NCBI RefSeq assembly: GCF_002917095.1
Contig: NZ_PQGA01000024.1
Coordinates: 1 to 64,000, forward strand
Reading direction: 5' to 3'
Length of the DNA: 64,000 bases
From: Paraburkholderia eburnea
Lineage (GTDB): Bacteria > Pseudomonadota > Gammaproteobacteria > Burkholderiales > Burkholderiaceae
Shown here: positions 17,701 to 26,836 of the stretch, piece after piece
Position numbering within the stretch: the first letter of the stretch is position 1
Layout of the letters: the number at the start of each line of letters is the position of its first letter
Program-made: the position numbers and the translations under genes
Notes under the pieces: model-generated
The model's database searches: none
Told to the model about the DNA's origin: nothing
Seen by the model: only the letters and a program-made list of their open reading frames with translations

Positions 17701-18807
17701 TTATGACGTCGCCACCTGCTGTGCAGCGTCGCCCAGATGCTCCGTATGCATGGCGTTCAGGCGCGACAGCAGGATGCCGTAGCCGGTCAGATGGCCGAGA
17801 TAGACGCTCGTGTACACGCCCGCGGCGGGCAACGCTTCGACCAGCGCGTGCAGCGCCGACGTGGGCAGAGGCCGCATCGTCAGACTCGGCCTTTCGACAC
17901 GCAGATCGGCGACTTGCGCGAGTTGGTGATGCGCTTCGACAAGGCGCGCGAGCCCTTGCCGGAAATCCTCTTTCCATTGCGCATTCAAGGTTTCGAATTG
18001 CGTGTTGAAGGTGTCGAATGTCTCCAGAAAATTGACGACTGAATCGAACAGTTCGTGATAGCACCAGAAAAGCGGCACGCGCACGCGATTGCGCTCCAGA
18101 TGCGCCGACACCCACGATTGCGCGAGATCGGCCTTGAGCAGGTCGTGCGCTTCTTTCAGATTACTGCTCGATGTACGCAGCGCAGCCGTCGCCGTGCGCA
18201 ACTGCGAGCGATCCAGCGTGCCGCAGGCAATCTCGTCGAGCAGTTTGAGCGCGCGTTCATTGCCCTCGTTGACGAGCGTATTGGCCCAAAAGCCGTGATC
18301 GGGCGGAAACACGATCTGCTGGATGATGAAGCCAAGCAGCATCCCTAGCACCACGCCGATCAGGCGTTGCTCCAGCAGCGCAATATGCTCGCCGGTGTAG
18401 AGCACGAGCGTCATCGGCACGGTGATGCTGGTCATCTGGAACACCGAGGGCTTCACGCGCACGATCGCGAAGATCACGATCGGCAGCAGCAACACGCCGA
18501 GCCAGAGATGCGGCGCGGTTAGCCAGATCAAGAGCGTGCCGATCGGCATCGCCACCAGGTTCGACGTGACGCGCTTGTAGAAATAGCCACGCGCGGCGGA
18601 AATCGAACTGCCGAGCGCAAGCGTGAGCATCGTCGATCCGGCCAGCGCGACGGCGGCGTCCGGATAGCCGTAGTGATAGGGAATCGCGAAGCCGATCCAC
18701 ATGCCGAGCGTGAGCTTCGTGTATTTCGCCATTTCGGAAAGGGAGAAACGCGCGAGCGCGCGGCGAAATGGCGTGAGCGGCTTGTGGAAGTAGGTGTTGG
18801 GCGTCAT
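17701..18807 (-). CDS. FUSC / aromatic-acid-exporter-like membrane protein
   Basis: About 368 residues: roughly six N-terminal membrane helices (for example L-T-L-G-M-W-I-G-F-A-I-P and W-L-G-V-L-L-L-P-I-V-I-F-A-I-V) followed by a long cytoplasmic helical C-terminal half. This half-size arrangement is that of FUSC/ArAE-type proteins, implicated in export of fusaric or aromatic acids, usually together with an adaptor; no adaptor or outer-membrane gene is nearby. A longer reading would start from TTG at 18834, so the ATG at 18807 is preferred although neither has a strong ribosome-binding site. Confidence 0.75.
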   Translation of the reverse strand: MTPNTYFHKPLTPFRRALARFSLSEMAKYTKLTLGMWIGFAIPYHYGYPDAAVALAGSTMLTLALGSSISAARGYFYKRVTSNLVAMPIGTLLIWLTAPHLWLGVLLLPIVIFAIVRVKPSVFQMTSITVPMTLVLYTGEHIALLEQRLIGVVLGMLLGFIIQQIVFPPDHGFWANTLVNEGNERALKLLDEIACGTLDRSQLRTATAALRTSSSNLKEAHDLLKADLAQSWVSAHLERNRVRVPLFWCYHELFDSVVNFLETFDTFNTQFETLNAQWKEDFRQGLARLVEAHHQLAQVADLRVERPSLTMRPLPTSALHALVEALPAAGVYTSVYLGHLTGYGILLSRLNAMHTEHLGDAAQQVATS

Positions 18808-19125
18808 GGCGGCGAGGCAGCGCTTTAAAGCCAAGATGCTAATCGACCCGCCCGCATTCCTGCGAAATCCCTTGCATGTTCGCGCCGTCTTGCACGCCGT
18901 CCGTCACTGACAACGGCAAAGCTGACTTCAGCAATGAAACGCTCACTTACTCTTCAAATCATCTGATGATACGGCTTTAATTCCTTTTAAATCAGCGTTT
19001 TCCCGCATTCAATCACCTTTCGATTTATTTTCTATTTCTTTCGGGTTTTTATCCCTTACCGTCATGCCAGCTGTTTGGCGTTCGCCATGCGAACCTTTAT
19101 CAGGCTTTTCAGTTGGGGGAGACCC
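18808..19125. other. Divergent intergenic region
   Basis: About 320 bp between two divergent genes, relatively AT-rich from 18950 to 19060 (several T-tracts, TTTTAAATC). It presumably contains both promoters; no convincing operator or RNA structure is seen. Confidence 0.5.
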
Positions 19126-20148
19126 ATGACCATAACAACGAGAGTCTCTATCTGTCTGCCCACCTACAATCGCCCGGATCTGCTGATCCGCTGCATTGAA
19201 TCGTGTCTTGCGCAGACGCACTCGAACATTGAAATCGTGATCGGCGACGATTCGCCGGATACGCACACCGGACATTTGATCGCCCGGCGCTTTGCGCACG
19301 ACGCGCGCATTGTTTATCGGCGCAATGTGCCCGCGCTCGGTCAGGCGCGCAACGTCGCGAGCCTTTTTGAACGCGCGAGCGGCGACAAGATCCTGTTAAT
19401 TCACGACGACGATTTTCTGCTCGATACGGCCATCGAGCGGCTGCTCGCGCAATGGGCACTTCATCCCGGCATCGAAGCCGCATTCGGCAAACAATATGAG
19501 GCCGACGCGTCCGGCCGGATCGATCAGGCCGCAAGCGGGCGCATGAACCGGGCGTATCACCGTACGGCGGCTGCAGCCGGTTTGCAGCGTCTCGCGGGGC
19601 GCACCGGCATCGTGCAGATGTTTCCGAACAACGGCTGGCTGGCCAACGCCGCGCTCGTAAAGCGCATCGGCTATGGCGCTGGCGACAATGAGCAGTTCGC
19701 GGTGTGCTGCGATTTCGTGTTCGGCGTGCGTTTATGTCTGGCGGCACGAGACGTCTGTTATGTCGACGAATATGTCTCGTGCTATCGCAAGACCGCGCAA
19801 TCGGTCTCGCAGGCCACGCGCCTCACGCCTGGCGCGTCGTCGCTGGCCGCATGGCGTTTTCTCGAAGCCCTCACGCTGCCACCCGAACTCGAACCGGCGC
19901 GCCGCCTGGCCTTGCACCGGCTCGTGCCGATCGTGGTCTCGCTGCTGGCGCGCAACCGGCAGGCGCGCGCGGGGCTGAATCTCGCGCTGACGCATTTGTA
20001 TGCGTACCGCTTCGGTTTGAGCGTGCGGCTTTACTATCACCTGCTCATGATCTGGAAAAGCGCGTGGCTCGCGCGGCAATCCGCGCCTGCGCAGCGATTC
20101 GAGAACGACGAACAAGGCGTGAACGTGACGCGCACGCGTGTTCCTTGA
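19126..20148 (+). CDS. Family 2 glycosyltransferase
   Basis: 340 residues in GT-A fold: V-S-I-C-L-P-T-Y-N-R-P-D-L-L at the N-terminus, I-E-I-V-I-G-D-D-S and the nucleotide-sugar/metal motif L-I-H-D-D-D-F-L-L-D. No membrane helices, so a cytoplasmic or peripheral enzyme. The ATG at 19126 follows GGGGGAGA. It stands alone, not in a polysaccharide cluster, so acceptor and product are unknown. The upstream in-frame ATG at 19075 would add 17 residues but has no ribosome-binding site. Confidence 0.85.
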   Translation: MTITTRVSICLPTYNRPDLLIRCIESCLAQTHSNIEIVIGDDSPDTHTGHLIARRFAHDARIVYRRNVPALGQARNVASLFERASGDKILLIHDDDFLLDTAIERLLAQWALHPGIEAAFGKQYEADASGRIDQAASGRMNRAYHRTAAAAGLQRLAGRTGIVQMFPNNGWLANAALVKRIGYGAGDNEQFAVCCDFVFGVRLCLAARDVCYVDEYVSCYRKTAQSVSQATRLTPGASSLAAWRFLEALTLPPELEPARRLALHRLVPIVVSLLARNRQARAGLNLALTHLYAYRFGLSVRLYYHLLMIWKSAWLARQSAPAQRFENDEQGVNVTRTRVP

Positions 20149-20315
20149 TGTTCGAGCGTGCTGCGGTTTTCATGCGGCGTTTGATCGAGATGCGGTGCGA
20201 CACTCAGCTTGAACGCAGCTATCGGCCATTCCCGCTAGTATGTCAATCCGATGTCTTGTGTGCGGCCACGCCGCAACCCAACTCTAGATCAAGACTCAAA
20301 CCAGGAGCACGATAA

Positions 20316-20765
20316 ATGTCTTTTCGCATGACGATGTTGGCGGCTGCCGTGATTGCCGCAGGTGTAGCCAGCGCCAGCGCACAAGCCCAGGTCGCGGGCG
20401 CGCAGCCCCTGAGCGTGACGGTCGAGCAATCGCAGGCGCTGCTCGAAGGCTGGAGCGTGAAGAAAAGCGTGCTCGGCAAGGCCGTCTATAACGACGACAA
20501 CGCAAAGATCGGTACGGTGCGTGATCTGATCGTGGCACCGGACGGCTCGGTGTCGGCGGCCATTGTCTCGGCGGGCGGTTTCCTCGGCGTCGGCGTACAT
20601 GATGTGGCGGTACCGATCGCCGCGCTCGACGTGCGCAACGGCAATCTCTATCTGCCGGGCGCGACCAAGGAAGCGCTCAAGGCCACGCCGGCGTTCCAGT
20701 ACGCGAAGATCGAATCGCCGCCCAAGCCCAAGCGCGTCGACAGCAACACCAAGGCTGCGCAGTAA
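20316..20765 (+). CDS. Secreted PRC-barrel domain protein
   Basis: 149 residues with a signal peptide (M-T-M-L-A-A-A-V-I-A-A-G-V-A-S-A-S-A-Q-A) and a PRC-barrel domain from about residue 48 (S-V-L-G-K-A-V-Y-N-D-D-N-A-K-I-G-T-V-R-D). Single PRC-barrel exported proteins are common in Burkholderiales and often stress-induced; binding partners are unknown. AGGAG precedes the ATG. Confidence 0.82.
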   Translation: MSFRMTMLAAAVIAAGVASASAQAQVAGAQPLSVTVEQSQALLEGWSVKKSVLGKAVYNDDNAKIGTVRDLIVAPDGSVSAAIVSAGGFLGVGVHDVAVPIAALDVRNGNLYLPGATKEALKATPAFQYAKIESPPKPKRVDSNTKAAQ

Positions 20766-20790
20766 AAGCCTCGCCATAAGCCTGCTTCAA

Positions 20791-20824
20791 TGATGCGCAG
20801 CGCCCGAACGGACGCTGCGCATCA
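20791..20824. terminator. Inverted repeat between convergent genes
   Basis: A perfect 12-bp inverted repeat, TGATGCGCAGCG / CGCTGCGCATCA, with a 10-base loop, lies between the PRC-barrel gene and the convergent LysR gene and includes the LysR stop codon. There is no U-tract, so it may act as a bidirectional, possibly Rho-assisted, terminator. Confidence 0.5.
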
Positions 20825-21766
20825 GCCTGCCGCAATCCCCTCCGCGCGCAGTTCGATTCCCGTCCACACACCCGTCGCAGACAACTCCTCGATCAGGTCG
20901 CAGATCGTGCGCCGCACCGCCAGCGACGCCGAACTCACCGGCAATGCATTCGGCCAGCAGATGCTCGCGGGGCGCCGGATCAGCGGATCGACGATACGCC
21001 GCGTCTTCGGGCGCTCCGCGCTCGCGCGCAAAGCCAGCGCCGACGCCGGCAAAATCGTGCAAGCCGCGCCCGATTGCGCCGCGGACAGCAGCATCGGCAA
21101 GGAGTCGATATCGGCGATGATGTTCAACGGCACCTGCTCGCGCGCGAAGGTCCGCTCAAGCAGCAGGCGCAAGCCATTCGACACACCGGGCGCCACCATC
21201 GGCACATCGGCCAGCGCCGCGAGCACGCAGGTGCGCGCACGCGAGGACACACCCGGTTCGCCCATTAGATAGAGTTCCTCGTCGAGCACCGGCAACGCCG
21301 AGATGCCGGGCGTCGCCGTATCGCGAAACAGAATCGCGAGGTCGAGGCGGCCGTTTGCGAGCAGCTCGTTCAGATAGCCGCTCATGCTCTCGAAGAATTG
21401 CAGGCGGATGCCGGGAAAGCGCTCACGCACGCGCTCGAACACTGGCATGGCGAGTACCGAAGCCATCGTGGTCGGCAGGCCGATAGCCACCGTGCCCGAC
21501 TCCGCGCCCACACCTTCGCGTACTTCCTGGCGCAGTTGCTCCATCTGATGCAGCACGAGCCGCGCATGGCGATAGAGCGCCTGGCCGGCGGCGGTCGGCT
21601 TGACACCCTGCGGGCTGCGCACGAGCAGCGGCACGCCCAGGTCGCCCTCCAGCTTCGCGATCTGCTGGCTGAGCGACGGCTGCGCCACATAGAGTTTTTC
21701 GGCGGCCTTGCCGAGGCTGCCGTAGTCGACGATGTTGACGAAATAACGAAGCTGACGAACGTCCAT
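20822..21766 (-). CDS. LysR-type transcriptional regulator
   Basis: 314 residues starting M-D-V-R-Q-L-R-Y-F-V-N-I-V-D-Y-G-S, with the LysR helix-turn-helix (A-A-E-K-L-Y-V-A-Q-P-S-L-S-Q-Q-I-A-K-L-E) at about 18-37 and a LysR substrate-binding domain. The N-terminus resembles the Nac/CynR-like subgroup (Y-F-x-x-I-V-D-x-G-S). It is divergent from the CoA-thioester operon starting at 21927 and is its likely regulator. A start nine codons upstream (21793) is possible but the conserved M-D-x-R-Q-L-R start is preferred. Confidence 0.9.
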   Translation of the reverse strand: MDVRQLRYFVNIVDYGSLGKAAEKLYVAQPSLSQQIAKLEGDLGVPLLVRSPQGVKPTAAGQALYRHARLVLHQMEQLRQEVREGVGAESGTVAIGLPTTMASVLAMPVFERVRERFPGIRLQFFESMSGYLNELLANGRLDLAILFRDTATPGISALPVLDEELYLMGEPGVSSRARTCVLAALADVPMVAPGVSNGLRLLLERTFAREQVPLNIIADIDSLPMLLSAAQSGAACTILPASALALRASAERPKTRRIVDPLIRRPASICWPNALPVSSASLAVRRTICDLIEELSATGVWTGIELRAEGIAAG

Positions 21767-21863
21767 GGGCGCGGCCCTCGATACGAGGGTCATAGGATAC
21801 CCTTATGACCGGCACATTCAATCCATATTTCCGCGTGCCGGAGCATTCGCATACAGTCGGCTC

Positions 21864-21893
21864 ATTCGTATTCGAACTATTCGAACTATTCGA
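21864..21893. promoter_or_regulatory. 9-bp tandem repeat, candidate LysR operator
   Basis: Within the 160-bp LysR/hydratase intergenic region the unit ATTCGAACT is repeated head to tail (21870, 21879, and partially 21888). Each unit contains the palindrome TTCGAA or TTCGA. Placement between divergent regulator and operon fits an operator overlapping the operon promoter. Confidence 0.5.
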
Positions 21894-21926
21894 TGCGCCA
21901 GCCTGAAAAAGGCGCAGGAGACGGCT

Positions 21927-22769
21927 ATGCAAACATCTTCTACCGAGCCGGTCCAGTCGGTCAGCGACACGATTTCCCCCACTCCCGCCGCGGCCCTGGC
22001 CGCGACGCTCGATTGCAGCAGCGTGCCGCGCAGCGGCGACGCCCTGCCGCCGCTCTGGCACTGGCTCTATTTCTGGAGCGCCGCACAGCAAGCCGATCTT
22101 GGCGCCGACGGGCATCCGCAAAAGGGCGGCTTTTTGCCCGATCTGGGCCTGCCGCGCCGCATGGCTGCAGGCGGGCGCCTCACCTTCGACGCACCGCTGA
22201 CGATCGGCGCGCGGGCCGAGCGTGTCTCGCGCGTGCTCTCGATCGAGCACAAGGAGGGCCGCAGCGGCCGCCTCGCATTCGTCACCGTCGAGCACGAGTT
22301 CAAGGCCAATGGCGTCACGGCGATCCGCGAGGAACAGGACATCGTCTATCGCGAGGCAGCGAACCCCGGCGCGGCTGGCCAGGCACCGGCCAAGCCCACG
22401 GCAGCCCCCACCGACGCCGACTGGCGCCGCGAAATCACGCCTAGCGAAGTCCTGCTGTTCCGCTATTCGGCGCTCACCTTCAACGGCCATCGCATTCACT
22501 ACGACCGCGACTATGCCCGCAACGCGGAAGGTTATCCCGACCTCGTCGTGCACGGCCCGCTGATCGCCACGTTGCTGCTCGACTCACTTGCGCGCGTCGC
22601 GCCCGACGCCGTGGTGCGCGAATACCGCTTCAAGGCCGTGCGGCCGACCTTCCTCGGCCATAGCTTCGCGATATGCGGGCGCCGCGCCGCCGACGGCAAG
22701 CAAATCGAACTCTGGGCGCAGGACCACGAAGGCTGGCTGACGATGTCGGCGCATGCCGTGCTGGCCTGA
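21927..22769 (+). CDS. FAS1-like / MaoC-type acyl-CoA hydratase (mesaconyl-C4-CoA hydratase family)
   Basis: 280 residues. Signature regions: P-P-L-W-H-W-L-Y-F-W near the N-terminus, H-P-Q-K-G-G-F-L-P-D-L-G-L-P-R-R-M-A-A-G-G and, in the C-terminal hot-dog half, F-R-Y-S-A-L-T-F-N-G-H-R-I-H-Y-D, ending V-V-H-G-P-L. This is the two-domain hydratase family of itaconyl-CoA hydratase, mesaconyl-C4-CoA hydratase and HTD2. The catalytic Asp/His pair is probably in the N-G-H-R-I-H-Y-D segment. It is first in an operon with an acyl-CoA dehydrogenase, class III CoA transferase and MFS transporter, pointing to degradation of a dicarboxylic or branched CoA ester. Strong AGGAGA ribosome-binding site. Confidence 0.85.
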   Translation: MQTSSTEPVQSVSDTISPTPAAALAATLDCSSVPRSGDALPPLWHWLYFWSAAQQADLGADGHPQKGGFLPDLGLPRRMAAGGRLTFDAPLTIGARAERVSRVLSIEHKEGRSGRLAFVTVEHEFKANGVTAIREEQDIVYREAANPGAAGQAPAKPTAAPTDADWRREITPSEVLLFRYSALTFNGHRIHYDRDYARNAEGYPDLVVHGPLIATLLLDSLARVAPDAVVREYRFKAVRPTFLGHSFAICGRRAADGKQIELWAQDHEGWLTMSAHAVLA

Positions 22770-22856
22770 GGCCACTCAAGCGGCACATCAAGCTGCACTT
22801 AAAGCAGCCCGAACGCATTCACCGAATCTTTAAAGCCTCTGGACGGATAACCAGCA

Positions 22857-24017
22857 ATGACCGAAACAACCCATCAATACCAGGACATTCGCGACGCCGT
22901 GCGCGATCTGTGCAGCCAGTTTCCGGACGAGTATTTCCGCAAGATCGACGAAGCGCGCGGCTACCCCGAAGCGTTCGTCGATGCGCTCACCCAGGCGGGC
23001 TGGCTCGCCGCGCTGATTCCGCAGCAATACGGCGGCTCGGGCCTGGGCCTCACGGAAGCATCGGTGATCATGGAAGAGATCAACCGCAGCGGCGGCAATT
23101 CGGGCGCCTGCCATGGCCAGATGTACAACATGGGCACGTTGCTGCGCCATGGATCGGAAGAACAGAAGCGCCAATATCTGCCGAAGATCGCCAGTGGCGA
23201 GCTGCGTTTGCAGTCGATGGGCGTGACCGAGCCGACCACCGGCACCGACACCACGAAGATCAAGACCACGGCCGTGCGCCGAGGCGACCGCTATGTGATC
23301 AACGGCCAGAAGGTGTGGATTTCGCGCGTGCAGCACTCGGACCTGATGATCCTGCTTGCGCGCACCACGCCGCTTTCGGATGTGACGAAGAAAAGCGAAG
23401 GCATGTCGATTTTCCTCGTCGATCTGCGCGAAGCGATTGGCAAAGGTCTCACCGTCCAGCCGATTCTCAACATGGTCAATCACGAGACCAACGAGCTGTT
23501 CTTCGACAACCTCGAAATCCCCGCGGAAAACCTGATCGGCGAGGAAGGCAAAGGCTTCAAATACATTCTCGACGGTCTGAACGCCGAGCGCACGCTGATC
23601 GCCGCCGAATGTATCGGCGACGGCTACTGGTTCATCGACCGGGTCACGAAATATGTCAAGGACCGCCAGGTATTTGGCCGCCCGATCGGCCAGAATCAGG
23701 GCGTGCAGTTTCCGATCGCGCGCGCGTTCGTCAATGTCGAAGCCGCCAATCTGATGCGCTTCGAAGCCGCGCGCCGCTTCGATGCTCACGAAACATGCGG
23801 TGCTCAAGCCAACATGGCGAAGCTGCTCGCCGCCGACGCCTCGTGGGAAGCCGCGAATGCCTGCCTGCAATTTCACGGCGGCTTCGGCTTCGCGTGCGAA
23901 TACGACGTCGAGCGCAAGTTCCGCGAGACACGTCTCTATCAGGTCGCGCCGATCTCGACCAATCTGATTCTCTCGTACGTCGCCGAACACATGCTCGGCC
24001 TGCCGCGTTCGTTCTGA
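22857..24017 (+). CDS. Acyl-CoA dehydrogenase
   Basis: 386 residues, standard length. Visible: Y-G-G-S-G-L-G-L-T-E-A (N-terminal helix domain), M-G-V-T-E-P-T-T-G-T-D-T (FAD/substrate loop), Q-V-F-G-R-P-I-G-Q-N-Q-G-V-Q (FAD binding) and the L-Q-F-H-G-G-F-G-F-A motif. Near the C-terminus, where short/medium-chain enzymes have the catalytic Glu in Y-E-G-T, this protein has L-Y-Q-V-A-P-I-S-T-N. A glutamate exists instead in L-N-A-E-R-T-L-I-A-A, the place used by isovaleryl- and long-chain acyl-CoA dehydrogenases, so the base has probably moved there. Reaction: FAD-dependent alpha,beta-dehydrogenation of an acyl-CoA. Second gene of the operon. Confidence 0.93.
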   Translation: MTETTHQYQDIRDAVRDLCSQFPDEYFRKIDEARGYPEAFVDALTQAGWLAALIPQQYGGSGLGLTEASVIMEEINRSGGNSGACHGQMYNMGTLLRHGSEEQKRQYLPKIASGELRLQSMGVTEPTTGTDTTKIKTTAVRRGDRYVINGQKVWISRVQHSDLMILLARTTPLSDVTKKSEGMSIFLVDLREAIGKGLTVQPILNMVNHETNELFFDNLEIPAENLIGEEGKGFKYILDGLNAERTLIAAECIGDGYWFIDRVTKYVKDRQVFGRPIGQNQGVQFPIARAFVNVEAANLMRFEAARRFDAHETCGAQANMAKLLAADASWEAANACLQFHGGFGFACEYDVERKFRETRLYQVAPISTNLILSYVAEHMLGLPRSF

Positions 24018-24036
24018 TCGATTCGAGGAGACACTC

Positions 24037-25215
24037 ATGCGCCCTCTCGAAGGCATCAAGGTCGTCACGTTCGAGCATGCCGTCGCGGCGCCATTCTGCA
24101 CGCGCCAGCTTGCCGACCTTGGCGCACGCGTCATCAAGATCGAGCGCCCCGGCGTGGGCGATTTCGCGCGCGGCTATGACGAGCGCGTGCATGGACTGGC
24201 CTCGCATTTCGTCTGGACCAACCGCTCGAAGGAAAGTCTCACGCTCGACGTGAAGCGCGCCGAAGCGCGGGAGATCGTGCACAGCCTGCTCGCCGACGCC
24301 GACGTGTTCGTGCAGAATCTTGCGCCCGGCGCGACGCAGCGCCTCGGGCTGGATTACGAGGCATTGCACGAGCGCTATCCGCGCCTGATCGTCTGCGATA
24401 TTTCGGGCTATGGCAGCGACGGCCCGTATCGCGACAAGAAAGCCTACGACCTGCTGATCCAGAGCGAATCGGGCTTTCTGAGCGTCACGGGCACACCCGA
24501 CGAAGCGGCCAAGGCCGGCTGCTCGATCGCCGACATCTCCGCTGGCATGTACGCCTATTCGAGCATCCTGGCGGCGCTGATCGAGCGCGGCAAAACCGGG
24601 CGCGGTCGCCGCATCGACGTGTCCATGCTCGAAAGCATGGTCGAGTGGATGAGCTTTCCGCTCTACTACGCGTTCGACGGCCAGACGCCGCCGCAACGCA
24701 ACGGCGCGGCACACGCGACGATCTATCCCTACGGTCCGTTCAAGGCCGGCGACGGCAAATCCGTCATGCTCGGCCTGCAGAACGAGCGCGAATGGAAGCA
24801 GTTCTGCGACACGGTGCTGCGCCAGCCCGATCTCGCCGCCGACGAGCGTTTCAGCGCCAACAGCCGCCGCGTGGCGCATCGCACGGAACTGGCCAGGCTG
24901 ATCGAGGACGTGTTCGCAAGCCTCACCGCGCGGGATGTGATCGAGCGGCTCGAAACGGCGAAGATCGCCAACGCTCACATCAACGACATGCAGGCCGTGT
25001 GGGCGCACGAACAACTCGCCGCACGCAGGCGCTGGACGCAAGTGGACACGCCCGCGGGCGGGATTCCCGCGCTGCTGCCGCCTGGCATGACGCAAGCCGA
25101 TGATCCGCGCATGGACCCGGTGCCCGCGCTCGGCCAACACACCGATGCGATCCTCAAGGAACTCGGTTACGACGACGCGCGTATTCACGCGTTGCGCGAA
25201 GCGGGCGCAGTGTGA
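24037..25215 (+). CDS. CaiB/BaiF family (class III) CoA transferase
   Basis: 392 residues starting M-R-P-L-E-G-I-K-V-V-T-F-E-H, with A-D-L-G-A-R-V-I-K-I-E-R-P-G-V-G-D, N-R-S-K-E-S-L-T-L-D and S-G-Y-G-S-D-G-P-Y motifs typical of formyl-CoA/succinyl-CoA transferases. The Asp in S-I-A-D-I-S-A-G-M-Y is the likely catalytic residue forming the aspartyl-CoA thioester. It would activate the imported acid by moving CoA from an abundant donor such as succinyl-CoA. It starts 19 bp after the dehydrogenase with GAGGAG before the ATG. Confidence 0.93.
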   Translation: MRPLEGIKVVTFEHAVAAPFCTRQLADLGARVIKIERPGVGDFARGYDERVHGLASHFVWTNRSKESLTLDVKRAEAREIVHSLLADADVFVQNLAPGATQRLGLDYEALHERYPRLIVCDISGYGSDGPYRDKKAYDLLIQSESGFLSVTGTPDEAAKAGCSIADISAGMYAYSSILAALIERGKTGRGRRIDVSMLESMVEWMSFPLYYAFDGQTPPQRNGAAHATIYPYGPFKAGDGKSVMLGLQNEREWKQFCDTVLRQPDLAADERFSANSRRVAHRTELARLIEDVFASLTARDVIERLETAKIANAHINDMQAVWAHEQLAARRRWTQVDTPAGGIPALLPPGMTQADDPRMDPVPALGQHTDAILKELGYDDARIHALREAGAV

Positions 25216-25374
25216 ACAGGAAACAGGACGTGCTGCAAATCAAGCCGTAAATCAAGCGTTAAAGAAAGCCGTACCCGAGCCGCGCATAGAAGCAAAACAA
25301 TCTCGCGGCCGCAACGTTGAAGGCGCCTGCGCCCCCTTTCCGGGCGCGGGCGGCATCGCAAAGGAGACACAGTC

Positions 25375-26772
25375 ATGCAGCACTCGGTCAATGCCGCCGG
25401 TCGCCTCGACCGGCTACCCATTTCACGCTTTCACTGGAAAATTCTCGGCCTCATCGCGGGCGGCGCCTTTCTCGACGCCTTCGATATCTATCTCGCCAAC
25501 GGCTCGGTCGCCTCGATGATCAAGGAAGGCTTCACCGACATGCACCACGGAGCGATGTTCGTGTCGTCCACCTTCGTCGGCATGATGCTGGGCGCGTTTA
25601 TCGCGGGCTGGCTCGGCGACCGGCTGGGACGCCGTTATTCGTATCAGCTCAATCTGGCGGTGTTTGGCCTCGCGTCGATCGCCGCGTGCTTTGCGCCGAC
25701 TATCGAATGGCTCATCGCACTGCGTTTCATCATGGGTCTCGGGCTTGGCGCGGAACTCGTGGTCGCGGCAGGCACGCTCGCGGAATTCGTGCCGCCGGCC
25801 ACGCGCGGCAAATGGGTATCGCTGCTCGCAATCATCACCAATAGCGGCCTGTTCGCGGCGCTCGCGGCGGGCTACTGGATCATCCCGAATCTGGGCTGGC
25901 GCTATATGTTCGCCGTGGCGGGCGTGGGCGCGCTGGTGGTGTGGTTCCTGCGCCATCGCATGCCCGAGTCGCCGCGCTGGCTCGAATCCGTCGGACGTCT
26001 GGACGAAGCCGAAGCGACGCTCGCCGCCATCGAGCGCGAAGTGAGCGCACAGGTCGGCGAATTGCCGCCCGTTCAGCGTGCGGTCGATCTGCGCAAAGGC
26101 AAGGTGCCGATTAGCGCGCTGTTCGCGCGCGGAATGCGCAGCCGCACCTTCGTGGCCGCGATCACGGCCATCGGCGTGAACGTGGGCCTCTATGGTTTCA
26201 TCGCCTGGCTGCCGACTTTCTTCGTCGCACAGGGGCTGTCGGTCGTGAAGTCGCTCGGCTTCGTGTTCGTGATGTCGGTGGGTTCGCCCGTGGGCGGTCT
26301 GATCGGCTATGCCATCGCGGATCGCGTCGGGCGCGCGCGCGGCATCCTGATTGCGTCGGTGGTGAGCGTCGTGCTCGGCTGGATCTACGTGACACTGCGC
26401 GAGCCCGCCGCCGTCATGCTGGTGGGCTTCTGCCTCGTGAGCGCGCTCTACACGATCTGCACGCTCGGCCTGTTCGGCTATATCCCCGAACTGTTCCCGA
26501 CCGAAGTGCGCCTGCGCGGCACGGGCGTGGCCGGCACCTGCGGGCGGGCCTCGTCCATCGTCACGCCCTGGTTCGCGCTGCTGCTGTACGAGCGCTTTGG
26601 CGTGTCGGGCGTGATCGCGATGGTCAGCGTGGTGCTCGCCGTGTTGTGCGTGGCCATTCTCGCGCTGCGGGTGGAAACGAGCCGCGCGGCACTCGAAGAC
26701 ATTCAACCGGAACCCGATGCCGAAAGCTTCGCCGCCGGCGCAACGGTTACCGGAACGACCAGGGTGCCTTGA
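25375..26772 (+). CDS. MFS transporter, metabolite:H+ symporter type
   Basis: 465 residues, 12 predicted membrane helices. The loop 2-3 signature G-W-L-G-D-R-L-G-R-R is present, and the start G-G-A-F-L-D-A-F-D-I-Y resembles the aromatic-acid/benzoate and sugar-acid AAHS/SHS subfamilies, where the Asp pair in helix 1 couples proton symport. As the last gene of the hydratase/dehydrogenase/CoA transferase operon it probably imports the substrate acid. AAAGGAGA precedes the ATG; the operon ends in a strong terminator at 26804. Confidence 0.9.
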   Translation: MQHSVNAAGRLDRLPISRFHWKILGLIAGGAFLDAFDIYLANGSVASMIKEGFTDMHHGAMFVSSTFVGMMLGAFIAGWLGDRLGRRYSYQLNLAVFGLASIAACFAPTIEWLIALRFIMGLGLGAELVVAAGTLAEFVPPATRGKWVSLLAIITNSGLFAALAAGYWIIPNLGWRYMFAVAGVGALVVWFLRHRMPESPRWLESVGRLDEAEATLAAIEREVSAQVGELPPVQRAVDLRKGKVPISALFARGMRSRTFVAAITAIGVNVGLYGFIAWLPTFFVAQGLSVVKSLGFVFVMSVGSPVGGLIGYAIADRVGRARGILIASVVSVVLGWIYVTLREPAAVMLVGFCLVSALYTICTLGLFGYIPELFPTEVRLRGTGVAGTCGRASSIVTPWFALLLYERFGVSGVIAMVSVVLAVLCVAILALRVETSRAALEDIQPEPDAESFAAGATVTGTTRVP

Positions 26773-26803
26773 GCGTCTGCGCATCACCGGATTCGCGTGG
26801 CTG

Positions 26804-26836
26804 AATGCCGCTTCGTTTCGACGAAGCGGCATTTTT
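26804..26836 (+). terminator. Rho-independent terminator of the CoA-thioester operon
   Basis: A 12-bp perfect stem AATGCCGCTTCG / CGAAGCGGCATT with a 6-base loop, followed by TTT, about 30 bp after the MFS stop codon. Confidence 0.9.
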
